Origin: Phoronis australis | Taxonomy: Eukaryota; Phoronida; Phoronidae | Length of the DNA: 64,000 nucleotides | Reading direction: 5' to 3' | Assembly (NCBI GenBank): GCA_002633005.1 | Contig: NMRA01000026.1 | Span: 59,497 to 123,496 of the forward strand | Part shown: positions 24,073 through 35,289 of the stretch, one piece after another | How the letters are laid out: each line of letters begins with the position of its first letter | How positions within the stretch are numbered: the first letter of the stretch is position 1 | Program-made: the position numbers and the translations under genes | Notes under the pieces: model-generated | The model's input: only the letters and a program-made list of their open reading frames with translations | Database searches by the model: none | What the model was told of the DNA's origin: nothing

Positions 24073-24268
24073 NNNNNNNNNNNNNNNNNNNNNNNNNNNN
24101 NNNNNNNNNNNNNNNNNNNNNNNNNNNNNNNNNNNNNNNNNNNNNNNNNNNNNNNNNNNNNNNNNNNNNNNNNNNNNNNNNNNNNNNNNNNNNNNNNNNN
24201 NNNNNNNNNNNNNNNNNNNNNNNNNNNNNNNNNNNNNNNNNNNNNNNNNNNNNNNNNNNNNNNNNNNN
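24073..24268. other. Assembly gap (196 N), followed by poly-C
   Basis: A run of N followed directly by a stretch of about 16 C, a likely cause of the assembly break. Confidence 0.99.
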
Positions 24269-24613
24269 CCCCCCCCCCCCCCCCTCCCCAGGCCCTATAG
24301 CAAAATTGCACCATATGGACTCTTTAGCAAAAATGCAAGATTCTACTTCGATTGCACTTGGGGTTTTTGTTTCGCGTGTTACTACTTCAATTACACTAAA
24401 TCTGCTGGGCACAACTTTTTGAAAAGATGCAAACTTTTTATCACCAGGCTCGCCCAATGACCACAAGTTCAAACCTGCTTGCCACTAGTAATTTACTGCA
24501 GACACAAAACAATTAACTGATTATGTAAAACCTTATTAAGAAATCTGTACATTGAGCTGTACATCTAAAAAGGCATAGTAATTAATCTCCATGATAGCAA
24601 GTAGCAGCGTATA

Positions 24614-24910
24614 TTCAAGAAAACAACAACGGTTTTAAAACTTGACATGTTTCGGTGTCATTTATTCAACATCATCCTCAGAAGTGATAATACAGTGGCC
24701 ACCTACATGTACCTATGTAGGCCCAGCAACAAGTAATGAAGCACAGATACAGTCAGTTACAGGGAGTGACAATGAACTAGACCAACAATGACAACCTTAC
24801 TTGTTGCTGAGCCTGTAGCTAGGTGGCCACTGTATTATCACTTCTGAGGATGGTGTTGAATAAATGACACCGAAACATGTCAAGTTTTAAAACCGTTGTT
24901 GTTTTCTTGA
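24614..24910. mobile_element. Fold-back element, copy 1
   Basis: Inverted repeats of about 85 bp: TTCAAGAAAACAACAACGG... at 24614-24700 and its reverse complement ending ...GTTTTCTTGAA at 24910, with a 120 bp middle. The arms contain 'ttttaaaacttgacatgtttcggtgtcatttattcaac' and 'cctcagaagtgataatacagtggccacct'. No open frame is present. A second copy is at 56482-56820. Confidence 0.9.
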
Positions 24911-25077
24911 ACACAGTAATTAAGTGTACATTCAAAGATGATCTTTATGAGCAAACCAACAGACAGAATTCAATATTTGAAAACAGTAAACCCACCTATT
25001 ATGTATCGGAACAATTACTTCTGTGAGTTCCGAAATTAAACTTGGATTATTAAAAACGGAGAAGCATGAATGTATAC

Positions 25078-25730
25078 CTGTAAAGTCCGCTGACAAAGTA
25101 ACAGGATACCAACACGTGCCTTCTGATGTATATTTCTGTACCTGTGGCAAAGTATTTTAAACATTTATTTCATTCTTAACTTTCCATTTTATACTATGAG
25201 TACTAAATTCTGCATAATTTTGAATATGACTCTGTGTATAAAAAGAGCAACTTGGGTAGAGTAACATCAGATTTGTTGCAGTGCCAACATTTTTCCACAT
25301 GAAAATTAGATCATGATATTTTCACTGCGACCTTGAGGTCAAGGTCCGCAAAATCAACAAGAGTCTCATGTTGCCCCAACTACAACTTATACAAACCATC
25401 AACAACGTTCTAAAGCTCCCATCTTTAGGAATAGTGCACCAACAACATTTTTCAAGTATTCTTTTGGTGCTGTGACCTTGAAAATGATAGTAAATGTAGA
25501 CGGTCATAAACACTTTGCTTTATGATAACGCATGATAATCGACAATAAAATTTCCTTGATTATAGACAACATGAGAATGGAATATATGTAGTGCTTGAAC
25601 GATTACCTTTACTTTTGAAACCAATTGCCATTCATAACATGAAATCTCACCTTCCCACATGGCCTCTGGCCATCAAAGGCTCCATCACCAGCATGAACTA
25701 CGTGTGCACCACTTGATACAGAAAATGGAC
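25078..25730 (-). CDS. Two candidate downstream exons of the LRR-ROC-COR gene
   Basis: Exon 25651-25730 (acceptor CAATTTTAG, donor AAG|GTGAGA) and exon 25078-25141 (acceptor TGCCACAG, donor ACAG|GTATAC). The main exon leaves in phase 1 (CCA G|GTAATA at 27898). Exon 25651-25730 accepts phase 1 and leaves in phase 0; exon 25078-25141 accepts phase 0 and leaves in phase 1. The resulting peptide runs PFSVSSGAHVVHAGDGAFDG and then VQKYTSEGTCWYP. The phase chain and good splice sites support them. The peptide itself is not a domain I recognise. Confidence 0.5.
25329..25346. promoter_or_regulatory. Palindromic nuclear-receptor-like half sites
   Basis: GACCTTGA, a two-base spacer, then TCAAGGTC: two inverted copies of the TCAAGGTC half site used by ERR/SF-1-type receptors. 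It lies in an intron of the LRR gene. One chance occurrence in this much sequence is possible. Confidence 0.25.
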
Positions 25731-26149
25731 CTAAAATTGACCAGTAAGGTGCTAGTGAATAAACAAGCAGATATTGGCCTTACTGGTCAATTTTAGCTCT
25801 CATTTTAAATTGTAACTTCAACTCCAGAGTTATGGAAGAGCTTGATTGTTGAATTCGATTGATTGAGCAAGGCAGAGGGTACCTATTACAACTGAAATCA
25901 AATCATTCAGCAAACCTCTTCATTTCAAAATAGAATGGTAATATGTACTTTTCAAATAAGATGCACTAAATGAAGACTACAGTAATTGCCTTCTTAGGAC
26001 ATTCATTTGATAAAAATGTCAAAGTCCAAATTTCTTGTCATACAACAGTTATGCAGACAAATTTGGTTTTAAACCTTTTTTAACACTTTATTGCAGACTG
26101 AATAATTTCTTTAAATTAAACTTTCAAAAGTATATAATCGTTTTTAAGT

Positions 26150-26510
26150 GCAAAAGTGTCTCAACCAGTTATCCCACAAATTGTAGCAAAAAATTTGAAA
26201 AGAACTTGTGATATTTTTCAGAAAAATTTGTTTCAAAAACCAAAAAGGATTAGAAAAATGGAAAATACTTTTGGTTTTGCAAGATCAATGACTGATTGGA
26301 AGTTATGTTTTCAAACTTCTGTTTTTTGTACTACAAATGTAAGACTGAGATGGTTTCAAATGAGAATTGTACACAGTCTCCAACAGACCGATGTACTTTT
26401 TGTAGGAGTGAATCAGTTCTGAAAGTTTAGAACGTTTATTTTGGGGTTGCATTTTTATTAAGCCTTTTTGGAAAAGAATAGCTGAATATTATATTCACAC
26501 AAAAAAGGTT
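26150..26510 (+). pseudogene. Degenerate LINE reverse-transcriptase C-terminal fragment
   Basis: The plus-strand frames show RLRWFQMRIVHSL, then, after a frame change near 26385, TDRCTFCRSES, and after another, ERLFWGCIFIKPFWKRI. This matches the usual LINE tail of an LRWxQxRIxH helix, a CxxC knuckle and a HLFWxCxxxxxFW motif (here the His is lost). At least two frameshifts and stops make it non-functional. It lies inside an LRR-gene intron in opposite orientation. Confidence 0.65.
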
Positions 26511-26954
26511 GATATATCTATAGATGTTCAGACTGTTATATTTGGTACAATAGGTTAATATACAAATGAACTGTTGAATCTCATCTTTTATGGCCAAAGA
26601 TCACGTGTACTGTTACAGCCAAGCTGAAAGTAGAACCTTCATCTGCAACACTATTCAAAAAAGAATTAGAAATTTATTCCACATTCGAAAAATATAATTA
26701 TTGTAAAAATGGATTAGGAGACCTATTTTTTCGAAGACGGTCTGTTTTTTTACTCTTTAAAAAGAAATACAGATGAGAAAAGTACATTTTTTTGGCTTGT
26801 GAAATTGAGTTTCCGATGAAATGTGTGCATGTGTGTGCGTGATGTGTCAATGGGGATTTTTGTCTTTGTATTGTGTTTTATTATTACAAAGAATGTTAAT
26901 CTAAAAATGCCTTCATAATCACTTAAAATATAGAGATGGAGAAAAGAATTCTAT

Positions 26955-27164
26955 TAAAGGAGAATGCCACCCAAAAAACAACTTACTTTGTATCAATTTA
27001 GATCGAGTAGTTCTACTTGATAATTAACACATGTTCGGTTGCGTTACCCGACACCTGACAGCAGACCTCTTGGCAAGGTGAGGTCGACCATATAAGAGGC
27101 GATGTGGATATAGACCAATTAAGACGGTAAAAAGACTAATTAAATCGGGTGGCATTCTCCTTTA
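26955..27164. mobile_element. Miniature inverted-repeat element, perfect 18 bp termini
   Basis: TAAAGGAGAATGCCACCC at the left and its exact reverse complement at the right end. It is about 210 bp long with no coding capacity. The outermost bases are compatible with TA/TTA target duplication, but the palindromic ends make the exact border ambiguous. Confidence 0.85.
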
Positions 27165-27592
27165 AATGTTAGAAAAAACATCATTTGATAAGGAATTGCT
27201 GAAATTTCGTGAACGCACATTTTCAACATTGGCGCCACAAAATCAGACACAGAACACGTTCACAAACAATAGCGCACTCACACGAACAGGTGATTCTTTA
27301 CCGTGTCCAATAGTCTCGTATGAACTAATATGTAAAACATAAACGAGACAGTGCACACAATTCCTTAATATTACTTTGTGGCACAACAATACCCAGGACA
27401 CGGCCCACTCTGCTCATCCCAGTGACTAACCCACACATAATGCTGACTTAAATGCAACATGGGTTAAGTTACTTGACCAGTATTGAACTATGTTCAGTTC
27501 CTGTTACAGTACACATCAACAGTAGTCAGACTTAACGCTTCATCATACTGGCAGCTCATTTTAACAATGCCAAGTTCCACATGTATAGCTGC

Positions 27593-27749
27593 ATGGCTTG
27601 GAATGACAATGACAAAAAAGAAGAAAACTTTCCAGGTGATGTATCGTTCCACAAATAGGTTTGTGCAAAAGAAATATTTTTGGAAATCAAACAAGAGGAA
27701 ACAAACACAAAACAGGAAATCTTCTTAAAAGAGGGAAATTCCAAGCTTT
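27593..27749. mobile_element. Inverted-terminal element, AGGGCTTGG family, copy 3
   Basis: Starts 'atggcttggaatgacaatgac' and ends 'ggaaattccaagcttt', with the shared internal 'ttccaggtgatgtatcgttcca'. It is shorter and more decayed than the copy at 21935. Confidence 0.55.
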
Positions 27750-27897
27750 GTTGCCGTCATGACGGTGAATTCCATTTGCGCTCATCCGTCATGGATGGGC
27801 ATTGTCATGGTTAATTTCAGATCATTATTTTTGGCAAGTATTGTATAGTATACATCTGCAACATATTTAATGAGCAATCAGAACAATTAGGTATTAC

Positions 27898-30800
27898 CTG
27901 GTACCACCTGGTCCACTCTCACCATCCCATCATCACTGTTCTTACATGGCAGAAACTCTTCAACAGCGCAAAACTTCTGTAGATCATGAAGAGGATAAAG
28001 AGTAGGCTGCGTGAAATCAGCGTGCAGACAGTGTGGGCACACGCAGTATATGTCATGCGAAACCCCTGGCCACTTTGCTATGAGCACCATGATAGCGGAA
28101 TAGGCTTGAATAAGTCTTCGCCACAACGATTCAATTTTTTGTCCCCTACCAGCCAATCTGACCACATCGTCATTCCCAGTATGTTCCCTGGACATTCTGA
28201 TCTTGGAGTAATCTTTAAGTAAGTAGAGACACCATTCCGCCAAGTCACGATATCCAACAAAAATGGTCCAAAGCATTGATGCAATTTTACAATGGCCAGC
28301 TCAAAGAATCCTTCTGGGGCTCGATATGGAAAATGAAATTCAATTTGGAATTGGTTTTCCACTGAATTGTCGGGCCACTTTGTTTGCATGTCGTCGGGTT
28401 CATCATTCTTAAGGAACCATGGAAAACAAAGAAGGCCGCAGCGATCATTGTTTTCAGAAACACGAAAGCACAGCGAAAAATTTTCCAGGAGATGTACTAG
28501 GACATCGAACAAAGATTCATCGTGCACAAATGGTTTCAAAAGACAGTGGAGCATCTTGGTTGAAATGTAGCCACATTTCAAGAAATCCTCTTTTGCTTTC
28601 TTGAAGGCAATCTCAGTGAAACAGGAAAAATCATAGTTACGATTGTTGAAATTTAATCGGTTTTCCATGTCGTGGTGGAAAATACCTTTCAAAAATTGAA
28701 CAACATACTTTGGTTCATGGAAGACATACTCTTTCAACAGATCGTCCTCCCCAAACCACAGGTAACTTCCGCATCGATGCTGGTAAGAAAGCAGAGCTCT
28801 GGCAGTCTCTTCAATCTTATCTGTGGGTAAATCAAAATTTGTGAAACATCGTAGCACCGTTTCACAGAATTCCTCGTACTTAATGCAAGGCTTCGTCACG
28901 TAATACATGCTCTCCTGAATAGCCAACCACGAACCTGGCAAAACCACAGCCACTTTTTCGCAACTTTGAATCAAGTGAGACTTGAATGCAGGAATGCCGT
29001 GCATAGAACGTGAACTTAGCACAAAAATGCCATTAAGGAACTGAAAGTTTGATTTAAGTGACCGTAAATGGCTTTCCTTGCTTCTTTGAATATCATCCAG
29101 GTACGTGGAGTAACCTTGGAAGAGCGTTGTCGCACCACATGATTTGATCATTTCTTTGATTTTACGAAGCTGCATCTCAACAACAGTAACCATTCTGCGA
29201 TGTTGGTCTCTCATGCAATGTAATAAGGCATTCTTCTTTGCCACAATCTCTTCATCAGTACAGCAATCGCTGTGAGTACCAACTGCAATCACAGTAGACT
29301 TCAATGATATGGACATCAATGTATTCAACCACCGACCTGCCACATCTTTGTAATTACCATCGTCAAACTTTGACAAATCGACAACCAAAACGGCAACGAC
29401 ACCAGGGCAAAAAAACAAAGTATGTGCCAATTCATAAACATGATGTCCTCCAAAGTCAGAGATATACAACCACAATTCTTCATTTACTTTCCAGACATAT
29501 TTGTCAAGAACACAAGTGCGGTTATTGGGGCGAACCAAATCTGCCCATGGGGTTCCATGCATCAATGTTCGTGCTAAGCTAGTTTTGCCAGCTTCGGTTT
29601 CTCCCAAGAATACCACGTGCTGCTTTCTGATTTTGCTTTCACTTTGTCGCAGATCTTTAAAATACTGGAATATGGCCTCTATACTGCTGCCTTCCATTTC
29701 CTGCGGTGGCCTAGTTACACCAGTTCTCTTAAGCCCCAACTTACAAAGAGATTCGCACCGATCAATGTACAGCGGCAGTTTATATACGCTGTTACAGCTT
29801 ACGTTTAGCTCACGCAGTTTCTTCAACTGACACACTTCATCGGGTAGGCCGTTAATATTATTACCTGAACTCGGTTCATACTGTAACACAAATTCCGAAT
29901 TAGATACGTCAAGGCACTCTAGTTCTTGCAGATTCTTTATTTCCGCAGGGATGTTCCCTAGTTGATTTTCACATGCCAACAAAATTCGCAGTTTAGTACA
30001 TTCACAAAGTGGTGCAATGTCACTTATCTCATTTTCCGATAAATCAATCACCTCCAACACCTCCAGCTGTCCTATTTCAGTCGGAATACTTTGTATTTTG
30101 TTGTAAGGTAAGACTAGCTCTCGCAGTTTGGTTAATTTCAGAAGTTCATCAATGCCACGTACTCCACAGTTTGCTAAAGCAAATGCCTCCAACTCTTTCA
30201 GGTTTTCTACTTCACCAGGAATGGTCTCAAAATCGGGATTTTGCAGACTCAGCCTTCGTAGTTTGGTGCATTTGCCGAGGACTGCAAAGTCACTTATACT
30301 ACATCGAGGTAAATGAGCCTGTTCCAACTCTGTCAGGTCCCCTAGTCCTGCCTGAATACGAAGGAGACTGTTCTCACGTAAGTCTAGCTTACGCAAACTG
30401 GTACACTTGAAAAGGACTGCAATGTCCTTTATTTTATGATTGTAAGATAAATCAACCTCTTTCAACTCTGTCAGGTCCCCTATTTCAGTCGGAATACTTT
30501 GTATTTGGTTACTACTTATTTTCAGCTGTTGCAGTTTGGTACATTTGCCAAGGACTGTAATGTCACTTATTCTATTGTTAGATAAATCAATATCTTTCAA
30601 CTCTGTCAGGCCCCCTATTTCAGTCGGAATACTTTGTAGTTGGTTACCAGATATTTTTAGCTGTTGCAGTTTGGTACATTTGCCGAGGACTGTAATGTCA
30701 CTTATTTTATTGTTAGATAAATCAACATCTTTCAACTCTGTCAGGTCCCCTATTTCAGTCGGAATACTTTGTCGTTGGTTACCAGATAATTTTAGCTGTT

Positions 30801-31444
30801 GCAGTTTGGTACATTTGCCGAGGACTGTAATGTCACTTATTTTATTGTAAGATAACTCAACCTCCTTCAACACCTTCAGCTCTGCCATTTCAGCTGGTAC
30901 GCTCTCTAATCTGTTATGACCTAACAATACCTTTCGCAGTTTCTTACATCTACCAAGTGATGCAACATCAGTAATCCGATTGTAAGAAAAATCGACCTCA
31001 GCCAATCCTAATAAATTTCCAACTTCGGCTGGAATGCTGACTAATTCATTACACCTCATTGATAGCTTGTTTAGATTTCTACACTCACAAAGCGATTTAA
31101 AATCAGTTAACTGATTGTGTGAGAAGGCAGCAACTTTCAATTCTCCTAATGCCTCGATGCCAGAAGATATCTCTGTTAATCGGTTGCATGACAAATCCAG
31201 TGATTCAAGACATGGCAAGGAAAAAATCTCATCTGGAATGGAAATCATCTTATTCTTGCGCAGAACAAGACTGACAAGGCAACCGCAAAGCTTCAGTCCA
31301 TTTGGAACGTGTCGTGTGTTTAATTTCATGTCTGTCAAGTCAATTTTTTGACAGTTCTTGATTTTCCGCAACAATTCCTCATCTTGGTTTTCATTGTCCA
31401 CAGCTGAGAGGGGTTTTAATGCTTCATCCCCAAATAACACCCAC
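27898..31444 (-). CDS. LRR-ROC-COR protein, main exon (with one apparent frameshift)
   Basis: Single 3.5 kb exon between acceptor CTTTTTTTTGTAG (31445-31457) and donor CCAG|GTAATA. It encodes about 1180 residues. At 31370-29690 there are some 20 leucine-rich repeats with alternating unit types (LxxLKLSGNQ..SIPTEIG / LTELKDVDLSNNKISDI). A ROC GTPase follows: P-loop GETEAGKTSL at about 29578-29608, switch motif DFGGHH near 29440-29460, THSD near 29268-29280. COR runs to about 28080. This is the ROCO family of multidomain GTPases, often expanded in lancelets; function unknown. Near 28190-28225 the conserved frame changes: the first frame stops at 28078, while the overlapping frame carries GRGQKIESLW...KWPGV...CVCPHCL, the normal COR tail. 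One missing base explains it. The in-frame ATG at 31476 lies in the intron; entry is phase 2. Confidence 0.9.
30416..30850 (-). repeat. Near-identical 135 bp tandem repeats encoding 45-residue double LRRs
   Basis: Within the LRR region the motif 'aggactg(t/c)aatgtc' recurs at 30416, 30551, 30686 and 30821, exactly 135 bp apart except for minor changes. Each unit encodes one pair of LRRs beginning SDITVLGKCTKLQQLK. The middle units differ by only a few percent at the DNA level, unlike the flanking repeats, pointing to recent unequal exchange or gene conversion. Confidence 0.9.
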
Positions 31445-32218
31445 CTACAAAAAAAAGTTAGAAAGAAATATTTCATTGAGCATTATAATCTCAAATGGTT
31501 TAAAGGTTATCACTTGTCTTGAAGGTTAAGAAGGAAAATAAAAATAATTGAAGTCAACCTACATGTAGTACACGTAGTACCAGATATGAGCAAGCCAGTC
31601 AGGTGAGCCCTTTGCACTGATCACCTGGAACTGTTTTTATGCTTTATTAAGTACCAAGAATACAATGAAATTGATCAGCGGAGCTAGTCACCTGACTCAA
31701 GGGTCTCACAGTGTGTCCCAATGGATTCAAACTAACGGCCCTGAGTAGAGCAAGTACAAACTTACATGTAACCCACTAATTCAATATTGTATTTTTAGTT
31801 TTGTTACGTGACACGGAATAAATGCACTGTACCTGCTACTAGCTCCTCTCCGTAGGAAAATGTCCAAATTTTTTACTAACTTCAGAACACCATAGCTCAG
31901 AAATTGTTGATGCACTGTTACCAAAACGCTATTATTATTGGTTTCAAAATGAATTGCATGAGGAGTTATCATAATATCATACTTTTATATCTTGAAATAA
32001 AAAATCAACAAACATTGCATAAAACAACGACAAATTAAATATTTTAGAAAACTGAAACATTCATCTCAAATGAAATTTGGCCATTTTGTTGATAGTACTG
32101 TTGTTTTGCTATGAATGTACTAAATATTACTAACAGTAAAGCAAAGCATTCAAATGCGCCCATGAGTGCACTGCAAACTACGTCCTTCAGAGGGTGTTTA
32201 CTAGTATCATAAAAGTAG

Positions 32219-32889
32219 CCATTAGATGGAGGGTGCAGAATAAGTAGAGGCCGTCCACAAATGGAAAGCATCATCATCTCTCTACTACAAATCTGTTTTC
32301 CAAATTTCATGAATATCCATCAAAGACCTCCAAATATATCGAGACAAACGTAACATATGGCTACTAGGAAGCTGAGTGGTAGTGGAATCCGTCTATCTGT
32401 TGTCAACTTAGTAGGCAAACACCTGAGTTCAGGAGGTACAATCCCAGATGCCAAAAAATGTCACTAGGGGGCACTGCAGTAATGAGACGCGTCTGAAAAT
32501 TCATGTCAGTCGTACTCTTGTCATTAGGAACACATTTGACAGTTTCCATTAAGATCCTCTGCACGGTTTGGCAGATACAGAAGAAAATGACAAAAACGGA
32601 CTGACAAATTGAAATGACCACTAGGTGGTGCAGAATACGTTGAACCATCCCAAAATTGAAATGTACTGTCAATAATTTGTATGCTAAATATCTTGAAAAA
32701 TCACCAAAGACGCATGAAGACGCAGCTAGGGCAAATGTAAAAATTAAATGCTGCCAGTAGGGGGTCACAACAGTAGCCAGAGCCAATGCCAGATTTATAA
32801 CCAATCACCTGCAAAATTTCACAAAGAAGTAAAAGAATTACGGGCAACGGCTATGGACACAAAAAAGGAAAATCACCACTAGGTGGCGC
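32219..32889 (+). promoter_or_regulatory. Cluster of CTCF-consensus-like words
   Basis: Compared with the vertebrate/bilaterian core CCASYAGRKGGCRS: 32876-32889 CCACTAGGTGGCGC matches fully; 32461-32474 TCACTAGGGGGCAC has one mismatch; 32618-32631 CCACTAGGTGGTGC one mismatch; 32754-32767 CCAGTAGGGGGTCA two or more; 32219 CCATTAGATGGAGG is weak. All are on the same strand, 122-156 bp apart for the last four, within loosely repetitive sequence. It lies in the intron upstream of the LRR-ROC-COR main exon. Binding is not shown. Confidence 0.4.
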
Positions 32890-33526
32890 AGCAAATACGC
32901 TCGTGTTGCATTTTTTCTGTTTTTAAAGCTGAGTCGGAAAACAACCAAGAATGACATAGCACCATGCCGCCACTCTTAGATTATCAGTATTGGTGACCTG
33001 GGAGTTTTGTAAAGTCGAGAGAATTGTGTCTCAAATTTTAAGTTTCCTTCTATCGGCAACTGGCAGTCGTCAAAAATGAAGACTTGGGAAGTTGTTTTAA
33101 AACATGCACTTTGATAGCAGTTTTGCTAGTTTTTGCTAGTGAATCAAAACAATGTTTATTTGAGTAGTTTTGTTCATTGAGCCAGGCACCACTGACAGGA
33201 CCTCAAAATAATACAATGGTGATTATGTATCACAAAATTTGGAGTATCTATCCAAAAATGGTGTACTGACAACAAAGACACAGCACAGTTAAAATACAAA
33301 ATTGCCACATTTAAGAGTTCTAACTATGGAACTCATGTTCAAAATAAGAAGGTACAATGCAAATCAAGTGAAGACTGGGCAGAATTATTCTAATAATAAA
33401 AATACAAAAACTTTCAAAAAAGTTACTTTGCCTGCTTCCTAAAATTTTAGAGGGCTCTAAGTGTTAAAAAAAATAATTTTAACTTCGAGGTCAGCTCAAG
33501 TAACTATGTGTGATGATTATACATAC

Positions 33527-33586
33527 ATGTCTTCATCAGATTCTCCGCCATTTTCATCCTCGTTTTTGTCTGAATTGCCCGTGCGC
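33527..33586 (-). CDS. Candidate small upstream exon of the LRR-ROC-COR gene (acidic linker)
   Basis: Sixty-base exon between acceptor TTTTGTTGCAG and donor AT|GTATGT. Entered in phase 2 it reads RTGNSDKNEDENGGESDED and leaves in phase 2, joining the main exon (phase 2) to give a Met at the junction followed by WVLFGDEALKP. Symmetric phases and good borders support it. The exon or exons with the start codon lie further right and were not identified. Confidence 0.5.
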
Positions 33587-34341
33587 CTGCAACAAAATGA
33601 AGGATACTTAGCCATCCACTCGCACAGTCACCAATGCAACTAAAAACTGTGCTGGGCGAAAGGCGAATTTTCTGAGCGCAGCTGCACTCTGTCGTTCCCG
33701 AACTTTCTGAAGAGTTCAAATGAATAAATTTTATAATCCATGTGGTGTTTTTATTCTGAATTTAAAGTTAATTTTGGTCCCCGTCTTGGTGCTCCAGCAG
33801 TAAAAAACATCGATGCAGTCTGCGCTCGCACCAAGCCAGTGGATGTTAAACTTGCTGTGATTCGCCAAGACGAAAGGCCACAGTGGCTGCAAGATGTTTT
33901 TGTGAAAACAAATAACAATACTGACTAGGGCTTACCCATGAACAAAACTGGTACTCAAAATATCGACGATGATTTATTTTGTTATAAACAAAATGAAGAA
34001 TTTGAATGAGCACACGCTTTGGAACCTGGCCTACCAAGGACTATAATGGCATCCGCTGCAGAACTCATTTTCCCTCTCCTGGTCATTAGCCATAATTCCT
34101 AGATGTATTCGAGCACCTGCAATGGATTAACACAACACGTAATTTATGCTTCATGTTCAAGTTAAATTATTGGATAAGTGAAATATGGGATATAATCCCA
34201 TTTCCATTTCATAAGCGGAGATTTCTTTCCATAACTGTCTTGGGTAAATGGAACATGTACAGGCTGCATAGATATGGGCAGATCCAAGAGGAATGAAGTG
34301 GTTACACCCCCCCCCCCCACCCTTTTCCTGTGATTTTAACA
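33587..34341. other. No certain gene; probable 5' region of the LRR-ROC-COR gene
   Basis: Minus-strand ATG candidates with short open frames lie near 34040-34085, followed by donor-like TTCATGG|GTAAGC near 33937. I could not connect these in phase with the exon at 33527-33586, so no exon is called. Confidence 0.35.
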
Positions 34342-35289
34342 TCAGGGCTCAACGTAACAAGCTGCAGGTCGCATTTGCAACCTGAAATTTTGAAATGAGA
34401 GCCGAGATTTTTGTCAGCTCGTATTAAATCGCAAAATGCGTCCTGGAATTTCCAACGAATGCGGCGAACTGAGTTTTTACACTTCTCGGCCGATACCTGG
34501 CAACTACAGTATAAACCAACTCTTTTGTTAATCCGACCGTTATTTGGTTGTTGCCAAATCCAAGTTCAAAATGACACAAACCGAGAACAACCGGATCCCA
34601 AGTCCCGTGAACAGAAAAGGTCACAAAACAGCAGTGTTTCTACTCATTCTTAAGCGATCAACTTACCAAACTTTGTGATGGACAACTACGTAGATGTCCT
34701 TATTACATATACCAAATATATCCACAACAATATCCCTGATATTGCACTGCGGCACTGGTCGGTCATGTTGCAAGCGCGCACGCGGTCCCGGTAGACACTC
34801 GTGACTAAGAGATGTCAGTCTCGTTTTTATCGCATAAGACAGCCAAAGTAAAAATGGCAACCATATTAATCGCCAAATGACGGCCACATCTTTACTTTCA
34901 GCTGCCAAGAAATTCTCAACCCCCTTTACTTATATTGTTTCTGGAGCTACGCACGCGAAATGTGATTTGTCTTTCATATGTTGTTGCCAACGTACAGTGT
35001 AGGCCTACTCTAGTAGCGATTTAAGTGCGTGAACTTGCGCGAGGGCACCACTTCAAAGCTGTACATCAAAAGAGAACAGCGACAGTCGTAAATGAAAAAG
35101 TATACTGGCATAAGAGCTAGCATAATCTAAACATTTTCTCGATGATTTAAAAAATCAAAATGGCAGGAAATTTTGCGACCTGGCATTTAATTACGAATGC
35201 GAGCTGGATTTTGAAAATGCGACCTGGGATTTTGGCTAGGTCGCAAAATGCGACTTGGCGAATTTAATAGCCGCTAATCGCGCCCTGAA
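34342..35289. mobile_element. Element with TCAGGGC / GCCCTGA termini, likely non-autonomous
   Basis: Left end 'tcagggctcaacgtaacaagctgcaggtcgca' and right end 'gcgacttggcgaatttaatagccgctaatcgcgccctga' are loosely inverted and both contain gcgacct/aggtcgc words. The right part (35065 onward) is repeated at 38025-38250 as part of the larger duplication. No transposase is seen. The 950 bp span may include a later insertion. Confidence 0.4.

Noticed and set aside
31445-31476. ATG start of the long LRR frame (MKYFFLTFFCR)
   Set aside because: The ATG lies before a strong polypyrimidine-AG acceptor, so it is intronic. The family-like sequence begins after the acceptor.
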